Origin: Chrysopilus asiliformis
Lineage: Eukaryota; Arthropoda; Insecta; Diptera; Rhagionidae
Direction of reading: 5' to 3'
Assembly: GCA_964034945.1 (NCBI GenBank)
Contig: OZ035962.1
Location: forward strand, 89,506,650-89,570,649
Length of the DNA stretch: 64,000 nucleotides
A model generated the notes under the pieces. That model did not search any database. It had not been told where the DNA came from and saw only the letters and a list, made by a program, of their open reading frames with translations. The stretch's first letter is position 1, and each line of letters begins with the position of its first letter. Both the position numbers and the translations under genes were made by a program. This document shows, piece after piece, positions 36,601 to 45,730 of the stretch.

Positions 36601-39600
36601 CTTCAGACGCCGTTACATCCTCAAAAAGTCACTGTTTGGTGTGCTCTATGGGCAGAGGGAATCATTGGTCCATATTTCTTCAAAAATGAAGCCGACCATA
36701 ATGTTACAGTCATAATGTTACAGTCAATGGGGAACGCTATAGAGCCATGATTAATGACTTTTTCGTGCCTGAATTGGAGGATGTTGATGTGGACGACCTT
36801 TGGTTCCAACAAGACGGCGCTATATGCCATACAGCCAACGAAACAATCAATTTATTGAAGGAAACTTTTGGTGAGCGCATTATCTCGCGTCGTGGGCCTG
36901 TGGCGTGGCCTCCAAGATCGTGCGATTTAACACCGCTGGACTATTTTTTGTGGGGTTATGTGAAGTCGCTTGTCTACGCAGATAAGCCCGAGACGATTGA
37001 CGCCTTGGAAGAGAATATTCGGCGCGTTATTGCTGACATACGGCCCCAATTGCTGCAAAAAGTGGTCGAAAATTGGGCCTCTCGGCTGGAATTTATTCGA
37101 GCCAGCCGCGGCGGCCACTTGCCCGAAATCATTTTTAAAACATAATGGCAAACCCTTATCTTTATAATAAAGCTAAACTCTTGGCCATAACATTAAATTA
37201 TATGCGTTTTATTTCTTCTTGAAAACCACACGTCTAAAAAAAACACCCTTTATTAAGCTAAACTTTTGGTAAACATTTTTCATTCAATTTTTATTATTGA
37301 CGCTTAACCTCGAGACTAAATATTAGTTAAAAATTCAAATGCTTAACTCGATTTAAATTATTCTACAAATAATTATGGGATTACTGCAATGAGAACTTTT
37401 GCACGTGTAATCCACATTAAAGCAATTTTCCCATAATATCGACATGTCATTGTCTTGTCTAGCCATCATGTCAGTAGATAGCATGCAATATTTTATACGT
37501 TCATCTAATCGAAGCATTTAAAATTCAAAAAAAAAACCTCTTTCATAAATAAACAATTTTCCCACCACTATACAAAATTTCATTGTAATTTCCACTGCAT
37601 TCTATTCATTATTTTAATTTTTAAATAACGTAAAAAAATAATTTGATCGCATGTTATTCTGTTTAAAATATCCACAAAATGGTCGGCGTGGGTAGATTTT
37701 TGGAAAATTATCTAATTTCCATGATTTAATCCTTTTAATATTGGTGGGATTTAGTGGAAATGCGCAAACAGTGATGGGCTTTGGTTTTTCTGTGTCGTTA
37801 TTCCCTATAAAATCGAGCAGAATTGGTCATTAATGATTAACAATTGTTTGCTACAAGCTTTTACCAGCGGGTTTCGCGGTCTCCGCTGGGTCTGCCGCAG
37901 GATTCAATTAGGATGAGTTATTGAGAGGGCATTAGAATGATGCGGACAGGCTGTACGATTACTGTAGATTGATTCGTTCATTTTGGCAATAAAACAATTT
38001 TTTAAGTATTGAGTGGGTAGGATTTTTCGTCCTTTGTTGATTTTTCTGCTATTTTGGAGCAATGAGGACCTAAAATTATGCAAAAATTCTAATCGTGGCT
38101 TTTCAAAAGATTTTCCATTAGCGAGCGACCGACTTGTTTACTATTTGGAAATTCATTATATTTGAAAGGATGTGATTTGATAGGTGATTTTTTGGTTGAT
38201 ATTCTAAGTTATGCGAGCCCATGACTGATGAAATTGTCACTAAAAATCTTTTTGAAACGTGGTGAATCTATAGATGTAATAAAACATGTAATAAAACATT
38301 TATAGACACATCAATTTTTAATTTTTTTTTAAATTGTTCAATTTTGATGTATTTTATCGTACTGAAAAAAGAACATGGCCGAAAAATGTGGATTTTAAAA
38401 AGCGTTTATATTGCTTGCTTTTTTGTCTGTTCGTTTGTCTGTTTGTTTGCTTGTCAGGGTCAAATCTTGCAATCCAATTTTGACATACTTCCACTCTTCG
38501 GATTGACTTGAAATTTTGCTCACATATGTAACGTCGATGACAATACAATATTTTCATTACTTCGTCCTTTTAAGGATAAGGGAATGCCCAGTAAGGATAC
38601 CGTGATTCTCATTTTCCTCAAAAAAAAAATCTCATCTTGGGTTTTTGGGCTCGATGAATCCGATTCTGGAGTCAAAAAGTCCTTAAGGATTTCTCTAGGC
38701 AATGGTATATATTCGAAGATTGAAAAATATATAAAGGGTGATCCAATTGGAGGTACTTTTTCCAATAGGGTTATTTTGACAGTTCTTATGTGTCAACTGG
38801 CTTGTCTATATGACGTTTGTGTTCAGTATTCAGTGACATTTCATCATGAATAGACTTACGTGTGAACAACGTTTACTAATTGTGGAAACTTATTTCTAAA
38901 ATCATTGCTTAGTTAGGAATTGTTATAGAGCTCATCGTCCACATTTTGGTCATAAAAATAATCGTCGTCCCACTCAACGCAGCACTATGTGTGCAACCAT
39001 CACCAAATTTCGAACTAATTTTACACTATTAGACATTCATCCATCAACCAGAGTGCGTACAGCCCGTAGTAATGAGAATATTGCAGTAGTAGCAGAGAGT
39101 GTTCGTGAAGACCGCGATCAATCAATTCGTCGCGTTCTAAAGGTTTGGGCATCTCTTATGGAACGTCGTAGCGTATTTTGAAGCATGATCTTGGTTTAAA
39201 AGCGTATAAAATACAGCTCGTTGAAGAATTAAAGCCGGGTGACCTTGGTTTACGTTTTAATTTCGGTTTATGGGCCTTGCAACAGCTTCAAATTGACCCT
39301 TTTTTTTATCGAAAAATTGTGTTTAGTGACGAAGCTAATTTTTGGTTAAACGGCTACGTTAACAAGCAAAATTGCCATGTTTGGGCCGATGAACAGCCAG
39401 AAGCAATCCAAGAGCTACCAATGCAACCCGAAAAATGCACTGTTTGGTGCGGTTTATGGGCAGGCGGCATCATCGGACCGTATTTCTTTAAAAATGCGGA
39501 AGGAGTGCGTGTTACTGTCAATGGAGCTCGCTACAGAGCAATGATCAATGAATTTTTGTGGCCAAAAATTCAAGATATTGGTGTAGCTGACTTGTGGTTT

Positions 39601-42600
39601 CAACAGGATGGCGCTACATGCCATACAGCTAACGATACAATCGCTTTATTGAAGGTAACGTTCGATGAAAATATCGTCTCAAGAAATGGTCCTGTTAATT
39701 GGTCATCGAGATCTTGTGATCTGACACCATTGGATTACTTTCTGTGGGGATATGTGAAATCTCTTGTTTACGTCGATAACCTTACAGCGTTGGAAGTAAA
39801 CAAACCCGTGCTATTCGCGGAATACCGACCGATATGCTTGAGAGAGTGGTCGAAAATTGGACCCACAGAATGGACCATTTAAGAGTTAGTCGTGGGCAAC
39901 ATTTGAAGGAAATTATCTTTAAACATTAAATGGCATGAACCAAACTAACAACTTAAATAAAGATTTTCCCCAATATACATATTATTTATTAAGTGTTTTA
40001 TTTAAAAAAAAACAGGAAGCTCTTATTGGATCACCCTTTATAAGCGTGCTGAAACACAGACGATTTTTAATCATACTAATCAAATTCAAAATGATTAAAA
40101 TCAATAAAAAAAAATTTATAGTACAGTTAGTTAGCAGTGCTGGAGTTGTAAATCTCTTGTTTCCATTGCAGACAACTTTGCAGTATGTGACCAGCAATGA
40201 GAACAGCGCTTTAGAATTCGCCCACAGTCCCCCTGATCATGCGGAGATCTTCCTTCCGGTGGAGAGTGCAACCAACACCGTTAACGGAAATGGTCTGGTA
40301 TTTAAGCGGCGGCCATCCGACACACTAATGGACCAGCACAATGGGATTCAGGATTGGAACGAGTACATGTATCCACCTGCGAAACGATTGCATAGCCATT
40401 CGGCGCTTATAAATTCCGCTGCTAGTCACCTGTTCAGTAGTCAGCCCTCCTTATTCGAGTATCAGGGCGGTGCGGTTAGCCAGAATGAAGGATTCGGAGG
40501 ATTGCTCGATAAAGTATGTATGATATCCTTGTTGAATTTGTAAATTTCCCCTTAGGATATACAATATTCGTTGTCTATATCGCTTGAATTTATGCAATTC
40601 CTAAAAAAAAATCCATTTGTACTATTGCAGTCTTCCCATCGGGAGGAACGTGATCCCCGATGTCCAGAGAACCAAAGGATAAATCGAATGAGTGGCGAGG
40701 AGGAGTGGAAGAACATCCACACAATGCTCAATTGTATATCGGCAATGGTGGACAAAACCAAACGAGCAATCACCATCCTTCAGCAGAGAGGTGTTGAACC
40801 GCAGTCCAGTTATTCGGACTCGACCGTTGCAGACATTCGACGCCAGACGGAAGAAAAGGTCGTCGAGTTCAAAAGAAACGCTGAAGAAGCTGTTAACCAA
40901 GTAATGCATTCAAATTGAATTCAAAAACAATCGATTGGAAATTCAAATTTTTTTGTTTTTCTTTTTTTTTCGAACCTGTGGTTTTTCTACCGATTCGTCC
41001 TGTTCATCGATCAGGTTAAACGTCAGGCCGTCATTGAGATTCAGAGGGCGGTAGCCGCTGCTGAAAATCGGGCAGCAGAACTGATGGCTCAGGAACGTCT
41101 TAAAATGGAAAAATTCTTCGTCGAAATGAGTAAACATGCGGCCGATAGTGATGTAGACAGTAAATCACCTTCATTACCCCCACAAGGGCAAAATGTAAAG
41201 AAAAACACATTTTTTAGGAATTTTAAATTAAAATTCTTTCTAGAATGTTTGTTGGAATCAATTTTTCTTCAGATTTTTTTTTTTAATAGAATTTTTTTTT
41301 TGTCTTTTTTGCTTAGGCATGCTGGAATTGTGGTCGAAAAGCGAATGAAACGTGCTCAGGATGTAATCTTGCAAGATATTGTGGGGCTTTTTGCCAGCAT
41401 AAGGACTGGGAACATCATCATCAGGTGAGGAGTTTATTTCGTTTACAAAATAGATAAATATTAAAATATCTGGAAATTTTCTTTTTAAAGTTTCGGTAGG
41501 GGTATTCCCTAATACCGGTAGGGGTATTCAAACAGAAGGGGTATTCACACTTGCTATTAAAATAGGTGTTGTCGTCGTAAAATAGTACCATTTGTTAAAG
41601 TTTTGTAAACAATAACAAAATACAAGGCAACATTTTTTACAACTTTAACACAATTTATTATGGTATTAACCGCTTGGTGTAAAATATTAAGTTTGGGTAA
41701 ATATTTGAAATAAGCAAAAATATACTTAGTGCCGTTTTGCACTAACGCTACTTATGTACAACTTAAATTATTGAAGTCCCAGAATTTCTACGGTTTAAGA
41801 AGGCTAATCGCAACTTAATTTTTTTAAGAATACAATGCGCAAACGGGCCTTAGTTCGCTTCACCAAAATACCAGCTAGTAGAAAAGTCGATTTTAGATTT
41901 TAAAAAGTCTCCTTACCTATAGAATTCTTACGTATAAGAAATGTATTAAAATCACTTCGATATTATAACCAGACACAGCATGTCCCCAGGACATATATAT
42001 ATACTCTCGAAAAAAGGGATTCGATCACGAACCGAACAAATTCAGTATTTTTGCAGATTTTTTTTGTGATTTGTCTTTTATGGTATCAATAAAAATCCCT
42101 TTTTGCGCTATATTTTCTAATTTCCTACAACCATTTCTAAAAATGTTTGCCTGCGGCCCAGTTTTCTCAGAAATTACTGCCTCTAGCCTATTTGCCATAA
42201 AAAAAATTCATCTGTGGCGCATTTTATCAAATAATTTTCAATAGTGGGATGTTCTGAAAGTTTTACGCGCGGCACAATTTTTGTTGTAAAACACTCATAA
42301 CACTTTTTATATAATTACAAACAAAGAACAAAAATTGCTTCTCCCTATGGCAACCCTTCTCCCCTATGATCAGGCATTAAAAATTTTCACGATTAATTCT
42401 CATCCCCCATATCCCGGATCTACACCAAAAAAATATGGTCACCCTACTTTTAACCCGCTTTCCTGCCAATTTTAAGGTGCCGGTCCACATGAGAGTAAAT
42501 GCCGGCGAGAACCCCTCGAGATTTCTCGGTAGCAGCTACTCGCAAATGGACACGTCTCTGAGAGTCGCTCGCAGAAACTCGCAAAAACTCGCGAGCTAGT

Positions 42601-43600
42601 TTCTGCGAGCTGTCAAAAGTGATTCTACTCTCTAGTCGACAAGCACCCACTGAACTCTCGGGGAGTTGCTCGCCAGATACGAACGTCGTTTGAATTTCGC
42701 TAGTAGCGTTCCAGAACTCGCCAAAGCAAGATGTCAAAAAAATCAAGATATTGGTCACCGGAGGAGATTAAAAAGTTAATCGAACTGTATGAAGTGAACG
42801 AAATTCTGTGGAATGTTGATTGTGACGAATACCGTTCTCTCTTTTTTGTAGTTTTTTTTTTGACGACAACCGGTCCGACAATTTTAATTAAAAACTCTAT
42901 TTCCGAACTTGTTAACCTACAAAAATTTCTAAATTATTGCGCCTCTTCAATTTGCAGTTCTCTTATTAGGCTTTTCCCGGCACCCAAAAGTTTTTTGCTT
43001 TGAATCCAGGACTTAACCCAGCACTTTTTTTGGCTGTTTTTGTTTGTCTCTCATTATTAATTAGGATAATCACAGCTGCTGCAACCTTCCTGTAGTGCGA
43101 TGACATTTCGATAACTTTCCACTTTTAGTCGTGCATCACTCTCAAATGAACAGGGTTTGGAGAGTTTTCACGAAAGTGCTTTCCGGTAGAAACTCGTCGA
43201 GAGCTCGCTATAGAAAAATCGCCGAAATTAACTCTCAAATGGACAACCTCCTGCGAGTAACTCTCGAGAGTTTTTGAGAGTTACTCGCGTATTTACTCTC
43301 ATGTGGACCGGCACCTTTACTCTCTGGACTACAAAATTTACTATGCTTTACCAAAATCCTAAATTTTTGGAAATTCTTTAGTTTTTTCTATATAGAGTTT
43401 TTGTTTTGCTTTAGATATGTGGAAATGCCCGGACGGATGTTTCTTCAGCGGCCGCCGCTACTAAACACGCATCTCAAGCGGTTCGCGCGCAAATTTCAAG
43501 ATCCCCTCCAACGCAACCGCAGCCCCCTCAGCCAGGACCCGGACCCCAGCAGCCAAGTGTCGTCACGAATGGCGTAAACTCGGGCGGCGGTTCCAAATGA
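24523..43600 (+). CDS. nvy: nervy, ETO/MTG8-family transcriptional co-repressor (spliced, 8 coding exons)
   Basis: The coding exons are 24523-24607, 33431-33750, 34663-34809, 40172-40513, 40631-40900, 41015-41194, 41317-41424 and 43415-43600. Together they give 545 codons plus TGA with no frame break, and every intron is GT-AG. Domains in order: TAFH/NHR1 at residues about 92-184, NHR2 oligomerisation helix about 318-350, NHR3 about 362-430, and MYND zinc finger from residue 450 (CWNC, CSGC, YCGAFC, HHHQIC). The C-terminus is Pro/Gln-rich. Family knowledge: these nuclear proteins bridge transcription factors to histone deacetylase co-repressors; fly nervy also acts as an A-kinase anchor in axon guidance. 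The start is provisional: the ATG sits immediately after an acceptor, so an upstream exon exists and may carry more coding sequence (fly nervy proteins are longer). Identity by domain order is very secure. Confidence 0.93.
25296..26146 (-). mobile_element. Harbinger-type deletion derivative (851 bp)
   Basis: The terminal inverted repeats CAGCCACTTTCACTAA are exact, flanked by TAA (25293-25295, 26147-26149). Subterminal copies of related TTTCACTAAAC and TTTAGTGAAAG lie further in. It sits inside a GTCT element. One transposase fragment remains (25742-25951, minus). Confidence 0.92.
25742..25951 (-). pseudogene. Harbinger transposase N-terminal fragment
   Basis: [20 protein letters not shown] is followed by [20 protein letters not shown] and [12 protein letters not shown]. 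The pattern of acidic residues, then F-RRFRM-K-F-LL, matches the region just before the catalytic domain of HARBI1-like transposases. Downstream coding sequence is missing: the frame continues only to about residue 69, where the element has been deleted. The DDE catalytic residues are absent. Confidence 0.82.
26558..26730. repeat. Foldback element inside the hAT copy
   Basis: TTCTAAATCGGACTTTGTTT near 26567 faces its near-complement, with CAAAGTCCGACTCAGAATT near 26702. The arms continue through CAGATTTACTCTATTTCTG and its partner, about 50 bases each. No clear target duplication. Confidence 0.65.
26862..27023. mobile_element. Palindromic MITE with duplicated core, TTAA flanks
   Basis: Exact inverted arms begin CCCTTTCAGTCACCACGTAC and run about 41 bases, flanked by TTAA (26858-26861, 27024-27027). 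The interior is a tandem duplication of about 57 bases (TTTTCAGAAGCCATAMCTCA and on), differing at one position. The arms also include the self-complementary TACACTATAGTGTA. Confidence 0.87.
27519..30084. other. nvy intron, mostly unique
   Basis: I found no exon-like segment continuing the nvy frame and no complete transposon. Short repeats occur near 28370-28420 (GGCAT and GGGCAGGCA units) and 29440-29520 (AAATTCAAATTT and ACTTTAGGCGC pairs). Frames at 28123-28329 and 29690-29899 are not recognised. Confidence 0.45.
30085..30658 (-). mobile_element. GTCT element, family J copy (minus), followed by poly-C
   Basis: On the minus strand it starts near 30590 with TATTGTATTCATTATGGAGA, then GAAATCCGTTTCAGG, a GTCTGTCGGTCTGTC stretch and the core at 30391-30412. 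A run of 18 C at 30641-30658 lies just beyond its start. Confidence 0.7.
30659..32336. other. nvy intron, no element recognised
   Basis: Unique AT-rich sequence. A four-copy CATGC/ATGCC run lies at about 31602-31626. The 115-codon frame at 31444-31791 is hydrophobic and unrecognised, with no splice context linking it to nvy. Confidence 0.45.
32337..33106 (+). mobile_element. Harbinger-type deletion derivative (770 bp)
   Basis: The inverted ends TGGTTCAACCACARTGAAGG continue GCGG, and TAA lies on both sides (32334-32336, 33107-33109). Subterminal sequence is GC-rich with many GCTCAGC and AGCGGC motifs in both orientations. A plus-strand transposase fragment remains inside. It lies about 320 bases upstream of nvy exon 2. 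Confidence 0.88.
32529..32750 (+). pseudogene. Harbinger transposase N-terminal fragment, frameshifted
   Basis: From the ATG at 32529 the frame reads [20 protein letters not shown] and stops near 32687. In another frame from 32651 it reads [20 protein letters not shown] followed by QHF. The DYFE-T-P-Y-F--HF pattern is the conserved N-terminal block of HARBI1-like transposases. A frame change (or lost intron) separates the two parts, and the catalytic domain is deleted. Confidence 0.78.
33431..33750 (+). CDS. nvy: nvy coding exon 2, start of TAFH/NHR1
   Basis: Residues 29-135. It opens with a Ser/Pro-rich linker ([15 protein letters not shown]), then enters the TAFH domain at [18 protein letters not shown]. 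The donor GTAAGT follows LVLSLA at a codon boundary. Confidence 0.95.
33789..34190 (+). mobile_element. GTCT element, family G copy 1
   Basis: It begins AACGCTTTTATATAGTTCG, with a short GTCTGTCTGTTTGTC stretch, then TCTAATTTTGACCCACT. It ends at a hairpin near 34155-34188 in which TTTAGTCAT pairs with ATGACTAAG. The same 3' hairpin closes the copies at 38393 and 55330. It starts 38 bases after the donor of nvy exon 2. Confidence 0.7.
34529..34561. repeat. Perfect 14-bp hairpin upstream of nvy exon 3
   Basis: ACGTATCTGCCACT (34529-34542) and AGTGGCAGATACGT (34548-34561) are exact complements around the loop AAATA. It lies 101 bases before the acceptor of nvy exon 3. It could be a MITE remnant or an intronic RNA structure; nothing decides between them. 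Confidence 0.8.
34663..34809 (+). CDS. nvy: nvy coding exon 3, end of TAFH/NHR1
   Basis: Residues 136-184 ([20 protein letters not shown] and on to LARATNQ). It begins and ends at codon boundaries, with a CCAG acceptor and GTGAGT donor. It completes the TAFH fold that binds partner transcription factors in this family. Confidence 0.95.
35246..35715. mobile_element. hAT MITE (470 bp)
   Basis: The ends TAGGGCTTCTCA and TGAGAAGCCCTA are inverted, and the flanking octamer GTCTCAAC is exact on both sides (35238-35245, 35716-35723). Subterminal TCCCGGGATTT motifs recur in both orientations, typical of hAT transposase-binding repeats. No coding capacity. It is inside the nvy intron between exons 3 and 4. 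Confidence 0.94.
35735..35894. repeat. Foldback MITE
   Basis: The left arm (TTTTCAACAGTAACGTTTGA, then GGTTGACA) pairs with the right arm (TGTCAACTGCTAACGTCACT). Inner arms with TTTTTTTTGTC and GGACAAAAAAAA also pair. It sits directly beside the hAT MITE. Confidence 0.7.
36318..37250 (+). mobile_element. Mariner, DD41D (rosa-type), 5'-deleted, copy 1
   Basis: The terminal inverted repeats begin AAGGGTGTTTTTTTTAGAYG, about 33 bases in all, with TA on both sides (36316-36317, 37251-37252). At 933 bp it has lost the N-terminal DNA-binding third of the gene. It lies in the nvy intron between exons 3 and 4. Confidence 0.93.
36455..37145 (+). pseudogene. Mariner transposase catalytic domain, broken by a 14-bp duplication
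   Basis: The frame resumes after a deletion at about [15 protein letters not shown]. The three catalytic blocks are [30 protein letters not shown] and [15 protein letters not shown]. The second and third aspartates are separated by 41 residues, which defines the DD41D group. The frame breaks at 36697-36724, where 14 bases are duplicated in tandem. It ends LPEIIFKT at the TAA at 37143-37145. No helix-turn-helix remains, so it cannot bind its own ends. Confidence 0.92.
37253..38392. other. nvy intron, nothing recognised
   Basis: AT-rich sequence with no transposon termini, exon or RNA gene that I can recognise. Confidence 0.5.
38734..40038 (+). mobile_element. Mariner, DD41D (rosa-type), full-length copy 2
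   Basis: The inverted ends AAGGGTGATCCAATTGGAG and AAGGGTGATCCAATAAGAG are flanked by TA (38732-38733, 40039-40040). At 1305 bp it has the usual mariner length. Its inner sequence differs from copy 1, so it is a separate subfamily. It is inserted within a GTCT family G element. Confidence 0.95.
38846..39929 (+). pseudogene. Decayed DD41D mariner transposase
   Basis: The start is [17 protein letters not shown] at 38846. It is broken by an in-frame TAA at about 38897, a one-base shift near 39132, a TAG where a tryptophan is expected near 39169, and a further shift near 39800. The catalytic blocks [30 protein letters not shown] and [15 protein letters not shown] are intact, with 41 residues between the second and third aspartates. 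The last part, in a third frame, ends LKEIIFKH with TAA at 39927-39929. Confidence 0.92.
40172..40513 (+). CDS. nvy: nvy coding exon 4, linker
   Basis: Residues 185-298. It is a less conserved linker between TAFH and NHR2, starting [16 protein letters not shown] and containing a basic KRRPSDT segment. The donor is GTATGT. The preceding 5.4-kb intron holds two mariners, a hAT MITE and GTCT elements. Confidence 0.92.
40631..40900 (+). CDS. nvy: nvy coding exon 5, NHR2 and start of NHR3
   Basis: Residues 299-388. [20 protein letters not shown] followed by [10 protein letters not shown] is the NHR2 amphipathic helix through which the family oligomerises. The start of NHR3 ([20 protein letters not shown]) follows. 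Donor GTAATG is slightly off consensus, but the next exon continues the helix in phase. Confidence 0.95.
41015..41194 (+). CDS. nvy: nvy coding exon 6, NHR3
   Basis: Residues 389-448. The long helix [20 protein letters not shown] continues NHR3, then a Ser/Pro-rich linker leads to the zinc finger. The donor GTAAAG at 41195 is weak but is the only one that keeps phase with the MYND exon. Confidence 0.92.
41317..41424 (+). CDS. nvy: nvy coding exon 7, MYND zinc finger
   Basis: Residues 449-484. It contains [20 protein letters not shown] and [14 protein letters not shown]. Seven of the eight zinc ligands are here; the last cysteine is the second residue of the next exon. The acceptor is TTGCTTAG and the donor GTGAGG. 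MYND fingers of this family bind SMRT/N-CoR-type co-repressors. Confidence 0.96.
42475..43316 (+). mobile_element. Harbinger-type deletion derivative (842 bp) in last nvy intron
   Basis: The inverted ends AGGTGCCGGTCCACATGAGA extend to about 27 bases, with TTA on both sides (42472-42474, 43317-43319). Subterminal sequence is packed with AACTCGCGAGT-like motifs in both orientations. A Myb/SANT-like coding fragment remains inside. Confidence 0.9.
42731..42850 (+). pseudogene. Myb/SANT-MADF-like fragment of the second Harbinger gene
   Basis: [20 protein letters not shown] followed by [15 protein letters not shown] matches the first helices of MADF/Myb-SANT domains (W-x-x-E-x-x-x-L-I-E-L-Y, then LW). 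PIF/Harbinger elements encode such a protein beside the transposase. After DEYR the similarity ends at what is probably the internal deletion junction, although the frame stays open to 43003. Confidence 0.75.
43415..43600 (+). CDS. nvy: nvy terminal coding exon 8
   Basis: Residues 485-545 and TGA. It starts ICGNARTD, whose cysteine completes the MYND finger, and continues through an Ala/Ser then Pro/Gln-rich tail to [13 protein letters not shown]. The acceptor is TTGCTTTAG. The intron before it contains a Harbinger-type element. Confidence 0.94.
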   Translation: MCGNARTDVSSAAAATKHASQAVRAQISRSPPTQPQPPQPGPGPQQPSVVTNGVNSGGGSK

Positions 43601-43651
43601 CGTATTCGAATGATGAAACCGAAGAAAAAATACTTGTGCTAGTCAAATTAC

Positions 43652-43657
43652 AAATAA
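43652..43657 (+). terminator. nvy: nvy poly(A) signal
   Basis: AATAAA lies 52 bases after the nvy stop codon. A second candidate, ATAAAATAAAATG, follows about 20 bases later. This gives an unusually short 3' untranslated region, so longer alternative ends are possible. Confidence 0.7.
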
Positions 43658-45077
43658 AGTTTTTATTAATATAAAATAAAATGAAGTCAACATAAATAAT
43701 AATTACCTAAAGATTTTCCTGATATTCAAGTAATGTACGTTCACTAAAACATGAAAAGATGAACAAAAAATTGGATAAATTAAAGAAATAGAAACTAAAA
43801 ATTAATATAAAATAAAGTAATTTTAACTTGGAGTTTCCGTTATAAAAAGAATTTAAAACATTCAATACTACTATCAGCGCCAGATGATTATTTGAAAATA
43901 ATAGTATTTATTTCAAATGATGTGTTGTTTTTTTCGTATAATAAAAAAAAAACACAGCAACAATACGAAAGAAAATAATATAAAATCGTTGTAGTGTTAA
44001 ATAGCAATTTTTTATTTACTCTTGATGGAAAAAATTACGTTTTCCGGGAGGATATACTGTTATTTAGTTTTTGTTGTAACTGGCGACTATTGTTTTTATA
44101 TTATTTAGTTTTTTTTGTAATTAAAACTTAGTCAAACTTTTAAAACAAATAAAAGAGAAATGAAATTAAAGTTAAAGAAATCGTGCAATAGACGTATAAG
44201 AAGTCTTTTTAAAAAGAGGTAAATTATTCCTTGATAGATAAGCTCTAAATAAGAAATTCGTGTTCTTAAAAAACATTAACAAAAAATCACATGAATCCTA
44301 TTTGCACTAAATCTAAAATCTAATTCCTGATTCAACAAAAACATGAAAATAGAAATATTGCAGTTTTTAAGTGAAAGTAATATGAAAATGTAATAAATGC
44401 GATTTTATCATTAATGATGGTTTTTTTTAATTTTAAAAAAAACTTCCCTTAATTGTTGGAATTTGAGCATATTATAGGAATGAGAAATGATGGGAAATGC
44501 GTTTGCTTTTCTATTTACATCATTGTTAAGGATATCTGAAGGTAAGGCCATGATTTTTTTTCTCTTTTTTGTGACATTGAATTTTTGTAGATTTTAAACT
44601 AAAATACAAAAGAGTGTGCTAATTAGATTGTTAGTTGGGGGGGGGGGGGGGGGGGGGGGCTAATTCGAAACTGGGGACTGGAATTTTCAACAGGATTTAG
44701 GTCTAGATCGTAAACCCAAATGACCACAAAAATTGACGTCTATTTCATACGCAGGGCGAGTTTTGCCATGTTGCTTGCGGGTCAATCATAAAAAGTGGGT
44801 TTTGATGAAAAAATAAGAAATTCTAAGTTTTTAATTTTTAATTCTAAGTTTAATAGATTTATTTTTTTCCAGTAAAAAATAGGCTAATTTTTACTATAAA
44901 ATCGATACTTTACTTTAAAACGGATGCCATTTTGTTCGTAATTGATTTTCAAGATTTCGGCCAGGACAGTATTTTATAATACTTAAGGATTTTTCTAGTA
45001 AATGTGTAAATATGTACATTTACGATAAAAGAGTGTTGAATGCTATATTTCAAGCGTTTATATTTCCAATACATTAA
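43658..45077. other. Downstream flank of nvy, AT-rich, with a G tract and a partial MITE
   Basis: No gene recognised. A run of 23 G occupies 44637-44659. From 44737 (ACGTCTATTTCATACGCAGG) about 110 bases match one end of MULE-like family E (compare 60233-60602, right arm inverted), but no second end is present. Confidence 0.55.
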
Positions 45078-45730
45078 GGCTGGAATCGTGTAAGCTGATA
45101 AGTGATGGTGACCCTCAACTATCACTGGTGTCGGAATCGCGTAAAATGACGGTCAACTAAATTTTCACTCGACAGTGGCAATTTCCGGGTAACACCTCTT
45201 CAGGTGACACTTTCAGTACAAACTAATAAATTTAGATTTTAAAAAAACACCATATTATTGCATTTTCAGATTTTATACCTGATTGATTTGGTAATAAAAT
45301 GCAAAATTCACTGTTTTTAGTGAAAATTAAGAAAATTAGACAGAGGAAAATCTCTAAGCGATCAACCAGAGACGACTTCACTGATAGCCCTAGCCCACTT
45401 TAAGAACAAATGGTGTGAAAATTGTACAAATGAGAGAAATAGGTAGAGTGAGTTGTGGAAAATATATAGGACGATTGACTTGAATACTGCGCGAAAAGTT
45501 GGTCAGAGAAAAATGTATTGTATTTCCTCTGCTTACATAATTGAATCGAAAAGTTATACCGAAACCATTTTTCTTACGTAAATTTTTAGAACTTACGTCA
45601 AGTTTTAGTAGACTTTTGTTCTGAACTTTGTCGTGTCACTCTCTTCTGATAAGTATATTTCTTTCTCTCTTACCAACGGAAAATCCCCTTTTACCACTTT
45701 CAGCTTAATTTTAAACCGATTTGTTCTTAA

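Larger units (their letters stand above)
38393..40101 (+). mobile_element. GTCT element, family G copy 2, split by mariner
   Basis: The left part starts AAAAAGCGTTTATATTGCTT with GTCTGTTTGTTTGCTTGTC and the core CGGATTGACTTGAAATTTTG at 38499. It is interrupted by the mariner at 38734-40038. The 3' part ends with the family hairpin (TTTAATCAT and ATGATTAAA, about 40065-40100), 70 bases before nvy exon 4. Confidence 0.75.

Noticed and set aside
39935..40171. Extension of nvy exon 4 upstream in the same open frame
   Set aside because: The upstream part is the mariner tail and family G sequence. The TTTCCATTGCAG acceptor at 40160-40171 and phase with exon 3 place the exon start at 40172.
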